Origin: Vibrio vulnificus NBRC 15645 = ATCC 27562
GTDB taxonomy: Bacteria > Pseudomonadota > Gammaproteobacteria > Enterobacterales > Vibrionaceae
DNA: 64,000 bases
Reading direction: 5' to 3'
NCBI RefSeq assembly: GCF_002224265.1
Contig: NZ_CP012882.1
Location: 992,001-1,056,000, forward strand
In this document: positions 1 to 7,984 of the stretch, in pieces
Layout: the number at the start of each line of letters is the position of its first letter
How positions within the stretch are numbered: the stretch's first letter is position 1
The notes under the pieces: generated by a model
The model's database searches: none
What the model saw: the letters and a program-made list of their open reading frames with translations, nothing else
Told to the model about the DNA's origin: nothing
Program-made: the position numbers and the translations under genes

Positions 1-494
1 TCATGTTCATTTTCGTGGTGATGGTCATGATGATGATCGCCGTGGTCGTGATGATGGTGATCATGCAGCAAGAACATACTGGCGACATTGACGGATAATC
101 CAACCACCGCCACCAAGATCGCTTCATTAAATTGAATACTTTCAGGATTAAATAGGCGGTGAACAGATTCCACCACCATCAGCAACGCGACGATTCCTAA
201 AGCCATCGCGCTGGTAAAGCCACCAAGCACGCTGACTTTACCCGTGCCAAAAGAGAAACGAGCGCTGTGCGCGTGTTTTTTCGCATACCGATACGCAAAG
301 AGGGTGATGCAAAAGGCTGCCGCGTGCGTCCCCATGTGCCAACCGTCAGCCAGTAGTGCCATGGAGCCGTAAAGGGTACCTGCAACGATTTCCGCCACCA
401 TAGTAAAAAGAGTGAGTAAAAGGACATAAAACGTGCGTTTTTCACCTTGTTGATTGTGTGTGGTAAATCGGTGGCTTTGAGAGCAAGCAGACAT
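1..494 (-). CDS. Cation diffusion facilitator (DmeF-like), C-terminus cut off
   Basis: Inner-membrane divalent metal exporter of the CDF family; the 3' part lies outside the window, so only about 164 residues are visible. After a hydrophilic start there is a first membrane segment near residues 22-43 and then the motif ADGWHMGTHA (D50, H53, H57), the DmeF-type variant of the CDF metal site. The window edge falls in a very His/Asp-rich stretch (about residues 140-164), typical of the cytosolic metal-binding loop between membrane helices 4 and 5. I chose the Met at 494 because the family sequence begins just after it. The metal (Zn, Co, Ni or Fe) cannot be told. Three palindromes lie directly upstream. 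Confidence 0.85.
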   Translation of the reverse strand, partial: MSACSQSHRFTTHNQQGEKRTFYVLLLTLFTMVAEIVAGTLYGSMALLADGWHMGTHAAAFCITLFAYRYAKKHAHSARFSFGTGKVSVLGGFTSAMALGIVALLMVVESVHRLFNPESIQFNEAILVAVVGLSVNVASMFLLHDHHHHDHGDHHHDHHHENEH

Positions 495-511
495 AAAAGA
501 AAATCCATTTG

Positions 512-557
512 TTTGATAGTCAAAATATTTGAAAATCAATTTAGTTTGATTATCAAA
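512..557. promoter_or_regulatory. Triple TTTGA-N3-TCAAA operator-like array
   Basis: Three copies of one palindrome stand upstream of the metal exporter: TTTGATAGTCAAA at 512-524, TTTGAAAATCAAT at 528-540 and TTTGATTATCAAA at 545-557. Start-to-start spacing is 16 and 17 bp. This placement, 18-63 bp before the start codon, suggests a repressor or activator array over the promoter. The regulator is not identified. Confidence 0.5.
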
Positions 558-570
558 GTAAGTCAACGTT

Positions 571-616
571 TTGTTGCGTGTAGAAAACGCAACAAGCCAC
601 ACAGTGTGGCTTGTTG
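571..616. other. Two overlapping, mutually exclusive hairpins
   Basis: TTGTTGCGT (571-579) pairs perfectly with ACGCAACAA (587-595). CAACAAGCCACA (590-601) pairs perfectly with TGTGGCTTGTTG (605-616). The two stems share bases 590-595, so only one can form in full at a time. No T-run follows either stem, so a simple intrinsic terminator is unlikely. They lie between the divergent metal exporter and the AT-rich gene pair. Confidence 0.4.
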
Positions 617-749
617 GTCAGGTAACTGGTGGTTGATAGGCAAATTATGCAATAAAGTGCATTTACGATCGCACTCGCATTTATTAATAAATAATCGCCT
701 TTAAAGTGTAGTAACATATTATCTTCAAAATTCATGGAGGATATATTAA

Positions 750-1211
750 ATGGAAAGGTGTCCAGCTATCGTAGGTGTTGTTTTCGATGATGAGAGCTTA
801 AAGGCTATAGATCGAATTAATGAATTACATGAATTAGAAAAAAGTGCTAAGTTTTTTATTAGTATAGGTAATTTGTTTAATATATTTGCTGGAAATACTG
901 TTAAAGGTGCTGGTAGTTCAGGTTTGACAAAGGCAATATCTGCAGTCCCATTCGTAAAAAATAGTGATGGTTTTACAAAAGCTAAAGATCTCAGTGTCTC
1001 TATTGGTATGGGCATTTCATCTGATGTTGGTCAGACAGCTTGGAATATAACACAGGCGAACTGGGAATATTATTTTAAATCTTATAGTGCACTTGAAACG
1101 ATTAAGTTAAAGCAAATATATGATATAGCAACTTATCAAGCTGTAATTCACACTTCTGATAGGAAGCAATACAGATTTTGGAAAGCTATTTCTGATGGGT
1201 GTAAACTATGA
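750..1211 (+). CDS. Orphan hypothetical protein, AT-rich island
   Basis: I do not recognise this 153-residue protein. It has no signal peptide. The middle (about residues 35-105) is glycine/serine-rich and mildly hydrophobic, and the C-terminus is basic and aromatic. The start is supported by GGAGG at 735-739, although the spacing to the ATG is long (10 nt). The stop overlaps the next start by 4 bp (ATGA), so the two genes are probably translationally coupled. Codon use is strongly AT-biased compared with the neighbours, which suggests acquisition by transfer. A toxin/immunity or effector/immunity pair is possible but has no direct support. Confidence 0.6.
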   Translation: MERCPAIVGVVFDDESLKAIDRINELHELEKSAKFFISIGNLFNIFAGNTVKGAGSSGLTKAISAVPFVKNSDGFTKAKDLSVSIGMGISSDVGQTAWNITQANWEYYFKSYSALETIKLKQIYDIATYQAVIHTSDRKQYRFWKAISDGCKL

Positions 1212-1696
1212 GAAATGTTTTGTTTTTGGGTTTTTTATTGATATTTTTGCCTTTTTTTGCAAAAGCGGATATAGAAGATCAAATGTATTCTGACTTGAAT
1301 GTATCAATTTCAAATTTAGGTGAACGAATTGAGCATTGTAGAAAACTAGCGTTAGAAAATAAGCCAAGTGAAAGAACTATTTCATACTTAAAAGATAAAC
1401 CTGATTCTTTCTTTTCAATATTGCCGTATGTTAATCATTTAGCGATGGAAAAATGCACGTTAGAGCAAAAGAAAAATTTGGCCTATGTGCTGCTTTATGT
1501 GAAAAACAACTCTTCTAGAGAAATAACAATCAGTCTCATAAAATCGACTGAAAAATTGGCGTTTAGTGTAGACCATTCTCAAAAAGTTAACTTTGAATCA
1601 CTAGACCCAGAATCCAAAGCGTTTATTTTATCGAATGACTTTTTCTCAAAGCCTTTTGATGTATTAGGCTTATTTGAAAAAGTTACTGAAGAATAA
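1208..1696 (+). CDS. Orphan exported hypothetical protein
   Basis: This 162-residue protein begins with a clear Sec signal peptide: a short basic start, a long Leu/Phe core and a likely cleavage after FFAKA (about residue 20). The mature part is about 140 residues, charged and helical-looking, with two cysteines, so it is probably periplasmic. It is AT-rich like its upstream partner and overlaps that gene by 4 bp. No family is recognised. A periplasmic partner or immunity protein for the first gene product would fit the arrangement but is only inference. Confidence 0.6.
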   Translation: MRNVLFLGFLLIFLPFFAKADIEDQMYSDLNVSISNLGERIEHCRKLALENKPSERTISYLKDKPDSFFSILPYVNHLAMEKCTLEQKKNLAYVLLYVKNNSSREITISLIKSTEKLAFSVDHSQKVNFESLDPESKAFILSNDFFSKPFDVLGLFEKVTEE

Positions 1697-1819
1697 TGGC
1701 ATACAAGGCGTTTCAGAGAGGCTTGGTACGCCTAGCACTCCCTGCTTACGCTTGGCATGCTGGCTAAGGTGCGATGCAGTCACTTTGGTCGCGTGTGCCT
1801 GCATCCTCCATGTGTGGCT

Positions 1820-2893
1820 TTAGCCGTTATCTTCTAACCACCAGGGTTTGAGTGGTGATTCTTCATTAAGCACAAGGCGCTGACCAATCTCTGGGCTGAT
1901 CATTGTCACGCCTTTTTCTTCGCTGAACTGTCGCGCTTTTTCCATCGGTTCATGCCAATCGTGCATCGCCAAATCAAAGGTGCTGTTGTGAATCGGCATC
2001 ATTTTCTGGCCTTGCAAATCAAGATGCGCTTGAACGCTCTCTTCGGGGAACATGTGAATGTTCGACCACAAACTGTTGTACGCGCCAGTTTCAATCATGG
2101 TGAGATCGAATGGGCCGTATTTTTCCCCAATGGTTTTGAATCCATCAAAGTAGCCAGAGTCGCCACTGAAGAACAGGTTTTTCTCACGGCTACGAATGAC
2201 CCAACTTCCCCATAAGGTACTGTTGCTGTCCGTCAATCCTCGGCCTGAAAAGTGCTGGGTGGGCGTAAACACGTATTCAACTCCGTTGACTACGTGGCTT
2301 TCCCACCAATCAAACTCAACGATTTTGTGCTTGTTCACGCCCCATTCTTGCAAGATCACGCCCACTTTCAATGGCACAAGAAAAACGCCCACTTTGCTCG
2401 CGAGGGTTTTGACCGTGTTTTTGTCGAGGTGGTCATAGTGGTCATGACTAATGAGAACCACATCGATGTTTGGCAGCTCATCAAGCTCAATTGGGGTTGG
2501 GTGAAAGCGGGCAGGGCCAAAAAACTGTACCGGTGAGGCGCGTTTACTGAATACCGGATCCGTCATCACCAGTTGACCGTCCAGTTTCATCAGCACACTT
2601 GAATGACCAAGACGATAGAGCACATCTTGCTGCTCCTCAAGCAACTGTTCTGTCGTGATGTTATGCACTGGCAGCGTAAATGTGGGTTTCGGCGTGGCGC
2701 GTTTTGTCGTGAAGTACGCTTTGACGATTTCAAAGAGGTCAGAACCGCCATTGAAATTGGGATCGCTATTGCGAAATGTTTTTGGATAGGCGGATTTCTC
2801 TGCTTCAGCAGTCGAGCCGGCGGTGAAGATCGAACTCATGGCAATAGCTCCTAACACGGTCAAAAAAGTGATTTTGATAAGTCGTTTGTTCAT
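1820..2893 (-). CDS. Exported MBL-fold metal-dependent hydrolase
   Basis: Metallo-beta-lactamase-fold hydrolase of the UlaG/NAPE-PLD-like group, 357 residues. The dinuclear zinc signature HDHYDH is at residues 150-155, followed by the later GDSGYFDGF and PIHNSTF blocks that supply the remaining metal ligands. The N-terminus (residues 1-30) looks like a signal peptide, so the enzyme probably acts in the periplasm or at the envelope. It is divergent from a TetR-family gene, with a palindrome between them, so the TetR protein probably controls it. The substrate is unknown; related proteins act on phosphodiesters, lactones or N-acyl ethanolamine phospholipids. Confidence 0.8.
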   Translation of the reverse strand: MNKRLIKITFLTVLGAIAMSSIFTAGSTAEAEKSAYPKTFRNSDPNFNGGSDLFEIVKAYFTTKRATPKPTFTLPVHNITTEQLLEEQQDVLYRLGHSSVLMKLDGQLVMTDPVFSKRASPVQFFGPARFHPTPIELDELPNIDVVLISHDHYDHLDKNTVKTLASKVGVFLVPLKVGVILQEWGVNKHKIVEFDWWESHVVNGVEYVFTPTQHFSGRGLTDSNSTLWGSWVIRSREKNLFFSGDSGYFDGFKTIGEKYGPFDLTMIETGAYNSLWSNIHMFPEESVQAHLDLQGQKMMPIHNSTFDLAMHDWHEPMEKARQFSEEKGVTMISPEIGQRLVLNEESPLKPWWLEDNG

Positions 2894-2937
2894 TGTGTTT
2901 TCATCGTCCTTCTCACCACAACAGAGAGTGATTTAAT

Positions 2938-2997
2938 GTAAACTACTCGGTGTAGTTTACATTTTGAGGGTGAAAAGTAAACTACTTGGTGTAAAAT
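2938..2997. promoter_or_regulatory. TetR operator candidates between divergent genes
   Basis: GTAAACTAC (2938-2946) and GTAGTTTAC (2952-2960) form a perfect 9-bp inverted repeat with a 5-bp centre. A second copy begins at 2977 (GTAAACTAC, then TTGGT, then GTAAAA), intact in its left half only, 39 bp further along. This is the size and placement of a TetR-family operator covering both divergent promoters. Confidence 0.65.
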
Positions 2998-3031
2998 AAT
3001 CACACCTTTCGAAAACCAGAGCTGTAACACC

Positions 3032-3661
3032 ATGATTGAAAAGAAAAAGACGCGAAGTGAAGAAAAGCGAGAAGCGATACTCACGGCGGCTAAACAAGCG
3101 TTTTTGGAATTTGGCGTGCAAAACACCAGTATGGATAAACTGGCCGCGTTAGCTGGGGTATCGAAAAGAACCGTTTATAATCATTTTTCCTCGAAAGAAG
3201 CCTTGGTTATGGAGCTGCTATCCGTTTTATGGAAGAGCACGATCACTGAGGATGAGTTGGTTGCGCTCAGTAAACGACCTTTGCAGGACCAACTGGTTAG
3301 TTTGCTGTGCCAAGAAATCAGTGTGATTGCTCAGCCCAGCTATTTGGACATGGCGAAGGTGGCATTAGGCCATTTCCTGTTTAAGCCAGAAGAGCTGAAA
3401 GCGCAAACCAGCAGCATGTCGAAGCAACATACCGCACTCTACACGTGGCTTGCAGAGCAAGATAAAAAAGGACGTTTGAAGCTAGAGAGCGTAGAACTTG
3501 CTCGCACTCAGCTTCACAGTTTGATCAAAGGCAGCGCTTTTTGGCCACAGCTCATTGGCAGCGCCGAACCGCTCACGGCTGAGCAAGGAGAAGCGCTGGC
3601 TAAAAACACCGCAGCACTGTTTTTAAGTCATTATGCTGTGAGTGAAGAGCGCGGTAAGTAA
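3032..3661 (+). CDS. TetR/AcrR family transcriptional regulator
   Basis: A 209-residue one-component repressor. The N-terminal helix-turn-helix is at about residues 14-60, with the typical run ILTAAKQAFLEFG and then LAALAGVSKRTVYNHF. The C-terminal ligand domain resembles the AefR-like/TetR_C families. It is divergent from the MBL-fold hydrolase and the intergenic palindrome is the likely binding site, so autoregulation and control of the hydrolase are expected. The ligand is unknown. Confidence 0.85.
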   Translation: MIEKKKTRSEEKREAILTAAKQAFLEFGVQNTSMDKLAALAGVSKRTVYNHFSSKEALVMELLSVLWKSTITEDELVALSKRPLQDQLVSLLCQEISVIAQPSYLDMAKVALGHFLFKPEELKAQTSSMSKQHTALYTWLAEQDKKGRLKLESVELARTQLHSLIKGSAFWPQLIGSAEPLTAEQGEALAKNTAALFLSHYAVSEERGK

Positions 3662-3684
3662 AGGCGATATTTCCGCACGTTAAG

Positions 3685-3703
3685 GCGGCGATACGATCGC
3701 CGC
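3685..3703. terminator. Hairpin between convergent genes
   Basis: GCGGCGAT (3685-3692) and ATCGCCGC (3696-3703) form a perfect 8-bp GC-rich stem with a 3-nt loop, between the stop of the TetR gene and that of the convergent oxidoreductase gene. There is no good T-run on either strand, so termination here is plausible but unproven. Confidence 0.35.
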
Positions 3704-3742
3704 AGATTCATCGGGTCAGCAAACTTTAGCGTGTACGCCGTT

Positions 3743-4684
3743 TTACAGCGCTTTGGCGATCTTTTGGTAGATCGCCTCTGCCAATTGATGGCTAGCGATA
3801 TTCCGCTCCACAATCTCACTGGCCAGTTGACCACATTCTACCACCTTGACCCAATCTCTGAGCATCGGTGTAAAGCCTTTACTGGTGAGCATTGGTGTCC
3901 AATCCTTTAACGCCAACTTAGTTTGCTGGCCTTGCTGCCAAAGGTGGCCTTCACAAAATGAATCAAATTCAACGGCGCGATTTTGATAGCTGGCCGCTAC
4001 ACGTTCTGCGGTGACACCAAACTGACGGTTCATCGATGCGTGCAACAAGGTTTCTCCAGCTTGCCATTGCACATCCACTCGCGCGAGTTGAGTGCCCGCC
4101 ATTTGGTAGGTCAGATAAACCTCTTGCAGATCGGCTTGGCGACTGAGATTCACGCTATCGAGAGGGTGGATGAAATCATCAAACAGAAAAGTGCGTAGCT
4201 CACCTGGAAGATCGAGGCGATGTTTTTCCCAACGCAGCGAACGCAGTGCCTCAAATCCCTGACCTACAGTATTGGTGCTGTCGAGTTCAGGGATGGTTTG
4301 ATTGAAGAGAGGAATATGGCGACGGTTAAACCCGACATACAGGGGCTGGCCGTGCTGATGAGCGATGTCATAAAGCACTTCAACATCGTGAGCGTTGTCT
4401 GCCAGTGGCTTGTCAACAAAAGTTGGGATTCCTTGTTTGAGAAAGTAGCCTGCAATGTCAGCGTGTACACTGGTGGCCGCGTGAATCATCACCGCATCAA
4501 TGCCCATTTTGGTGAGCTGACGGTAATCGCTACAATATTCCGCAATCCGGTACTGTTTGGCCAATTGTTCAAGCAGCGCGCCATCGCGAGTGCAGAGCAC
4601 AAGCTCAATATCCGACATTTGAGTGATCACGGGCAAATACGCTTTCTGCGCAATATCCCCTAAGCCAATCATTGCAATTTTCAT
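3743..4684 (-). CDS. Gfo/Idh/MocA-type oxidoreductase (YceM/MviM-like)
   Basis: A 313-residue cytosolic NAD(P)-dependent oxidoreductase. The Rossmann motif GLGDIA is at residues 7-12 and the family EKP-type motif appears as DKP at 91-93. The C-terminal half has the alpha/beta substrate domain. Overall it resembles the E. coli YceM/MviM group, whose substrate is not established. The start is supported by AAGGA 5 nt upstream. It stands alone between convergent neighbours and does not appear to share an operon. Confidence 0.8.
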   Translation of the reverse strand: MKIAMIGLGDIAQKAYLPVITQMSDIELVLCTRDGALLEQLAKQYRIAEYCSDYRQLTKMGIDAVMIHAATSVHADIAGYFLKQGIPTFVDKPLADNAHDVEVLYDIAHQHGQPLYVGFNRRHIPLFNQTIPELDSTNTVGQGFEALRSLRWEKHRLDLPGELRTFLFDDFIHPLDSVNLSRQADLQEVYLTYQMAGTQLARVDVQWQAGETLLHASMNRQFGVTAERVAASYQNRAVEFDSFCEGHLWQQGQQTKLALKDWTPMLTSKGFTPMLRDWVKVVECGQLASEIVERNIASHQLAEAIYQKIAKAL

Positions 4685-4716
4685 GGTAATCCTTGTTGTT
4701 TGTCGCGATCGTTAGA

Positions 4717-4740
4717 ACGAGGGGAACGAGTGCCCCTCGT
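4717..4740 (-). terminator. Hairpin after the ABC export operon
   Basis: ACGAGGGG (4717-4724) and CCCCTCGT (4733-4740) form a perfect 8-bp stem with an 8-nt loop, 24 bp beyond the stop of the ABC permease gene. The T-run is poor, so it may act as a 3' end-protecting hairpin or a weak terminator. Confidence 0.4.
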
Positions 4741-4764
4741 GACAATTGAACACCATGTCGCGTG

Positions 4765-5862
4765 TTAATCCAACGATTTCTTGAAGCGAGTTGAGGCTAT
4801 GATCAGCCCAAGCAGGGTAAAACCAATCATCCATAAAGTATCGCGCCACAGGTCGAATAAATCTGCGCCTCGCAAGACAATGCCGCGAATCATGCGCATG
4901 AAGTGGGTGGCGGGGAGCACTTCTGCAATCCATTGGGCCGCCACGGGCATACCCTCGTAGGGGAACATAAAACCCGAAAGTAGGATGGAAGGCAGCAAGA
5001 TGAAAACCGTCATTTGCATGGCTTGCAACTGCGTCTTGGCGATGGTGGAAATCACCAATCCCAAGGTGAGGCTGGCGGCAATAAACAACAAGGTACCCAA
5101 CAATATTTGCGCAACGGAACCATTGATAGGGACGCCAAAAATAATGTGTCCAAGCCCTAAGATGATGAACACCTGAATCAAACCGACAAAAATGTAAGGG
5201 ACGATTTTTGCCACCATTAATTCAAATGAACGAACCGGTGTTGTGATCAGCAGTTCCAAGTTTCCGCGTTCTCGCTCACGCACAATGGCGGCGCTGGTGA
5301 ACAAAATCATCGTCATGGTGAGAATGACCCCAAGCAGCCCGGGAACAATGTTCACTGCTGAGCGGCGGCTTGGATTGTAGTAGAGCGCCACTTCAAAGGT
5401 TTGTGTCGGTTTTGGGCGGATCTGAAAATCAAAATCCGTCAGCGGCATCGTTTGTAAGCCAAGAATCGCCGCACTGATCATGGTATCGGAACCGTCGACA
5501 ATCCATTGACCCAACGGTCGGTCTTGCGCCATGCGTTGCGTTAAATCATTCGGCAAAATTAACGCCGCACGTACGATGCCATCTTGAATCGCTTGCTCGG
5601 CTTCTTCCGCAGTGGCGTAGCGTTGAGTCACACTGACCACTTGGGTGACTTTGACTGACTCGGTCAGAATACGACCTGCAGTACTTTCGCTTTGATCCAC
5701 CACCGCGACAGGAATATCGCGAATGTCGGTATTAATCGCATAGCCAAACAACAGCAGTTGGATCAAGGGGATCATCACCACCATGCCAAAGGTAATGCGA
5801 TCGCGCGAGAGTTGGCGAAACTCTTTGACCATAATCGCTTTCATTCGATAGATCGCATTCAT
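4765..5862 (-). CDS. ABC-2 type export permease (YbhR/YhhJ-like)
   Basis: Inner-membrane permease of an ABC-2 exporter, 365 residues. One membrane helix near the N-terminus (MIPLIQLLLFGYAINT) is followed by a large periplasmic domain of about 150 residues and then five hydrophobic helices, ending in a short basic tail. I placed the start at 5862 because its ATGA overlaps the stop of the ATPase gene; a longer reading frame runs upstream but lies inside the ATPase gene. With the ATPase and the HlyD protein it forms a tripartite export pump of the YbhGFSR kind, for drugs or other amphiphiles. Only one permease is present, whereas E. coli YbhFSR has two. Confidence 0.85.
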   Translation of the reverse strand: MNAIYRMKAIMVKEFRQLSRDRITFGMVVMIPLIQLLLFGYAINTDIRDIPVAVVDQSESTAGRILTESVKVTQVVSVTQRYATAEEAEQAIQDGIVRAALILPNDLTQRMAQDRPLGQWIVDGSDTMISAAILGLQTMPLTDFDFQIRPKPTQTFEVALYYNPSRRSAVNIVPGLLGVILTMTMILFTSAAIVRERERGNLELLITTPVRSFELMVAKIVPYIFVGLIQVFIILGLGHIIFGVPINGSVAQILLGTLLFIAASLTLGLVISTIAKTQLQAMQMTVFILLPSILLSGFMFPYEGMPVAAQWIAEVLPATHFMRMIRGIVLRGADLFDLWRDTLWMIGFTLLGLIIASTRFKKSLD

Positions 5863-6785
5863 TGGCGGCCTTCTCCTGTTACGGACACAAACACATCTTC
5901 CAAACTTGGTCTGGCAAGGTTCATTTCCGCGTGTTGTAAGCGAGGAAAAGTGGCTCTTAGCCACGCAATTGGGTCAGCCACGCGTTGATCGATCAAGACG
6001 CGTAAGCGAATGCCCAATTGCGCTGCAGAACGTACTTCTGCCAAAGGCAATAACTGTTCTTTTAGCGCGCGTAAGTTCTCCGCTTTGACTTCAACAATGT
6101 TGACGCCCATTTGCGCCATCAGCTCTTCAGGGGCGCCATCTGCGCGAATCAATCCTGCTTCCATAATGGCAAGTCGGTGGCAGCGTTCGGCTTCATCCAT
6201 GTAGTGTGTGGTCACCAATATGGTGGTTCCTTGGTCGCAAAGATCGAACAATTGTTCCCAAAACTCTCGGCGATTTTCAGGGTCAACCGCCGAGGTGGGT
6301 TCGTCAAGAAACAGCAGCTCGGGTTTATGCATGGTCGCCGCGGCCAGAGAAAGGCGCTGCTTTTGGCCACCACTCATGCCTGAAACCCGTTGCTTGCGGC
6401 GTTGATCCAAGCCATAAGTGGCGAGCTGCTCATTGACTCTCTGAGTTAGGGTTTTCTTATCCATACCAAAAATCTGGCCAATGAACTGTAAGTTTTCCTC
6501 TACGGTGAGGTCATCGTAAAGAGAGAACTTTTGTGTCATGTAGCCGATCTTCAAGCGAAGTGCTTCCGACTGTCTGGGAATCTCCAAACCGAGCACATCA
6601 ACGTTGCCTTCGCTTGGGCTGAGTAGCCCGGTGAGAACGCGGATGGTGGTCGATTTTCCACAACCATTTGGGCCAAGAAAACCGTAGATGCTGCCTTTGG
6701 GTACGTTGAGTGTGATGTTGTCGATGGCGGTGAAATCACCAAACTTTTTCACAACGTTTTGCGCCTGAATTGCGTATTCAACCAT
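5859..6785 (-). CDS. ABC exporter ATPase (YbhF-like, single domain)
   Basis: Cytosolic ATPase of the exporter, 308 residues. Walker A GPNGCGKST is near residue 39, the signature SGGQKQR near residue 139, and Walker B LLFLDEPT just after, followed by the H-loop TTHYMDEA. E. coli YbhF carries two such domains; this protein has one. A C-terminal domain of about 80 residues follows the nucleotide-binding domain. The stop overlaps the permease start by 4 bp and the start lies 3 bp after the HlyD gene, so the three genes form one operon. Confidence 0.88.
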   Translation of the reverse strand: MVEYAIQAQNVVKKFGDFTAIDNITLNVPKGSIYGFLGPNGCGKSTTIRVLTGLLSPSEGNVDVLGLEIPRQSEALRLKIGYMTQKFSLYDDLTVEENLQFIGQIFGMDKKTLTQRVNEQLATYGLDQRRKQRVSGMSGGQKQRLSLAAATMHKPELLFLDEPTSAVDPENRREFWEQLFDLCDQGTTILVTTHYMDEAERCHRLAIMEAGLIRADGAPEELMAQMGVNIVEVKAENLRALKEQLLPLAEVRSAAQLGIRLRVLIDQRVADPIAWLRATFPRLQHAEMNLARPSLEDVFVSVTGEGRQ

Positions 6786-6788
6786 GGC

Positions 6789-7739
6789 TTACTCTCCGTT
6801 GAGATCGACCTGAGTTGGCACACCGGAAGGGAGGGCGCGCGCAGCTTCGGTAAGATCCACTTCCGCTAAATACATCAAACGTGAACGCTCTTCTTCGGTG
6901 AGGGCGTAATAGGGGGTGAAAGAGGCTTCGTTCGCCACCCAACGTACCGTTCCTTGCAGAGGATCGCTCACACCATCGACATGGACAGTCACTGGCTTAC
7001 CGGGCACGAAGTTCACTCGATAAGTCGCCGGCACATAGACGCGCGCATAAGGTATGCGATTGGCTTGAATGACCGCCACAATGCCGCTGACGGGCACTCG
7101 TTCCCCTAGGTTATAAGGCAGATTATCGAGAATGCCATCTCGGGTCGCGACGATGGTGAGTTCGTCGAGTTTCTGCTGCTGTAAGACCACGTCGGCTTGG
7201 GCGGCGGCCAGTTGCGCCTTGGCTTGCTCAATGTCTTCTGGCCGTGAGCCAGCGGTCAGTTTGCTGAACTCTTCGTTGGCGGAATCCAGTTCTGCTCTTG
7301 CCGAATCTCGCTGCGCGAGTGCGGTGTCTTTTTCAGACTGACTGATGAGTTTTTTCGCCACCAGCTCCGCTTTACGTTTGAAGGTTTTCTGCGCATCGAT
7401 CAACTGCGCTTCGGCGCGGGCAACACGAGCTTGTGCTGAAGCGATGTCCTCTGGTCGTTCACCGTTAGTAAGCTTGAGTAGATAGGCTTGCGCTTTGCTC
7501 TGTTCGGCGAGGGCGCGGGCTAAGACGGCTTGTTGATTTTTGCTATCGAGCTTAACCAGTATATCGCCTTGCGAAACCATCTGACCTTCTTTGATGGGAA
7601 GCTCACGAATGATCTCATTGGCGGTCGCGGTAAAGGTGACGCGGTCACGCTCTAGGGTGCCTAGTGCTTGAGGCGTGGATTCGGTCGTGCAAGCGGTGAG
7701 GGCAAGAAGCGCCCAAACGCAGATCAGTCTGTTTCGCAT
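6789..7739 (-). CDS. HlyD-family periplasmic adaptor lipoprotein
   Basis: Membrane fusion protein of the tripartite exporter, 316 residues. It has a lipoprotein signal with lipobox LTAC (Cys17), a biotinyl/lipoyl-like barrel half (EGQMVSQGDILVKLDSK), a long coiled-coil hairpin at about residues 75-190 containing two related GSRPEDI/GERPEDI repeats, and then the second lipoyl half and a beta-barrel domain. It is the first gene of the operon, with a good ribosome binding site (AGGATGACC). It should link the ABC permease to an outer-membrane channel encoded elsewhere. Confidence 0.87.
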   Translation of the reverse strand: MRNRLICVWALLALTACTTESTPQALGTLERDRVTFTATANEIIRELPIKEGQMVSQGDILVKLDSKNQQAVLARALAEQSKAQAYLLKLTNGERPEDIASAQARVARAEAQLIDAQKTFKRKAELVAKKLISQSEKDTALAQRDSARAELDSANEEFSKLTAGSRPEDIEQAKAQLAAAQADVVLQQQKLDELTIVATRDGILDNLPYNLGERVPVSGIVAVIQANRIPYARVYVPATYRVNFVPGKPVTVHVDGVSDPLQGTVRWVANEASFTPYYALTEEERSRLMYLAEVDLTEAARALPSGVPTQVDLNGE

Positions 7740-7829
7740 GTGGTCATCCTAACTGTGGCGGCAGTGGTTAATCAATCAACAGTGTAACGCTGGGTGTGGT
7801 TGCTGCTCTAGCAACTTAATTCTGCAAAT

Positions 7830-7847
7830 ATTCATCAAGTGATGAAT
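7830..7847. promoter_or_regulatory. Perfect 18-bp palindrome upstream of the export operon
   Basis: ATTCATCA-AG-TGATGAAT is a perfect inverted repeat about 90 bp upstream of the HlyD start. It could be the operator for the exporter. No linked regulator gene is obvious, since the nearest one (RpiR type) is in a different operon. Confidence 0.35.
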
Positions 7848-7984
7848 TAAATGCATTTGCCGTTGTGAGTATAGTAAGGTTTTGAATTGATGTAATTTTT
7901 AAGGTGAGAAACGGGATTGAGCTCGCAGGAGTAATAGGGATCGAGCGACACGGAATGTCGCTCTATCGGATTTGCTGGCTTTGA

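Noticed and set aside
1697..1822. A GC-richer spacer after the AT-rich pair, with ATAATGGC near its start and GCCGTTAT at its end, resembling an integron attC site.
   Set aside because: The end sequences do not fit the RYYYAAC/GTTRRRY core boxes, the inner arms do not pair, and no second attC or integrase is present. Only a 7-bp GATGCAG/CTGCATC inverted pair is clear.
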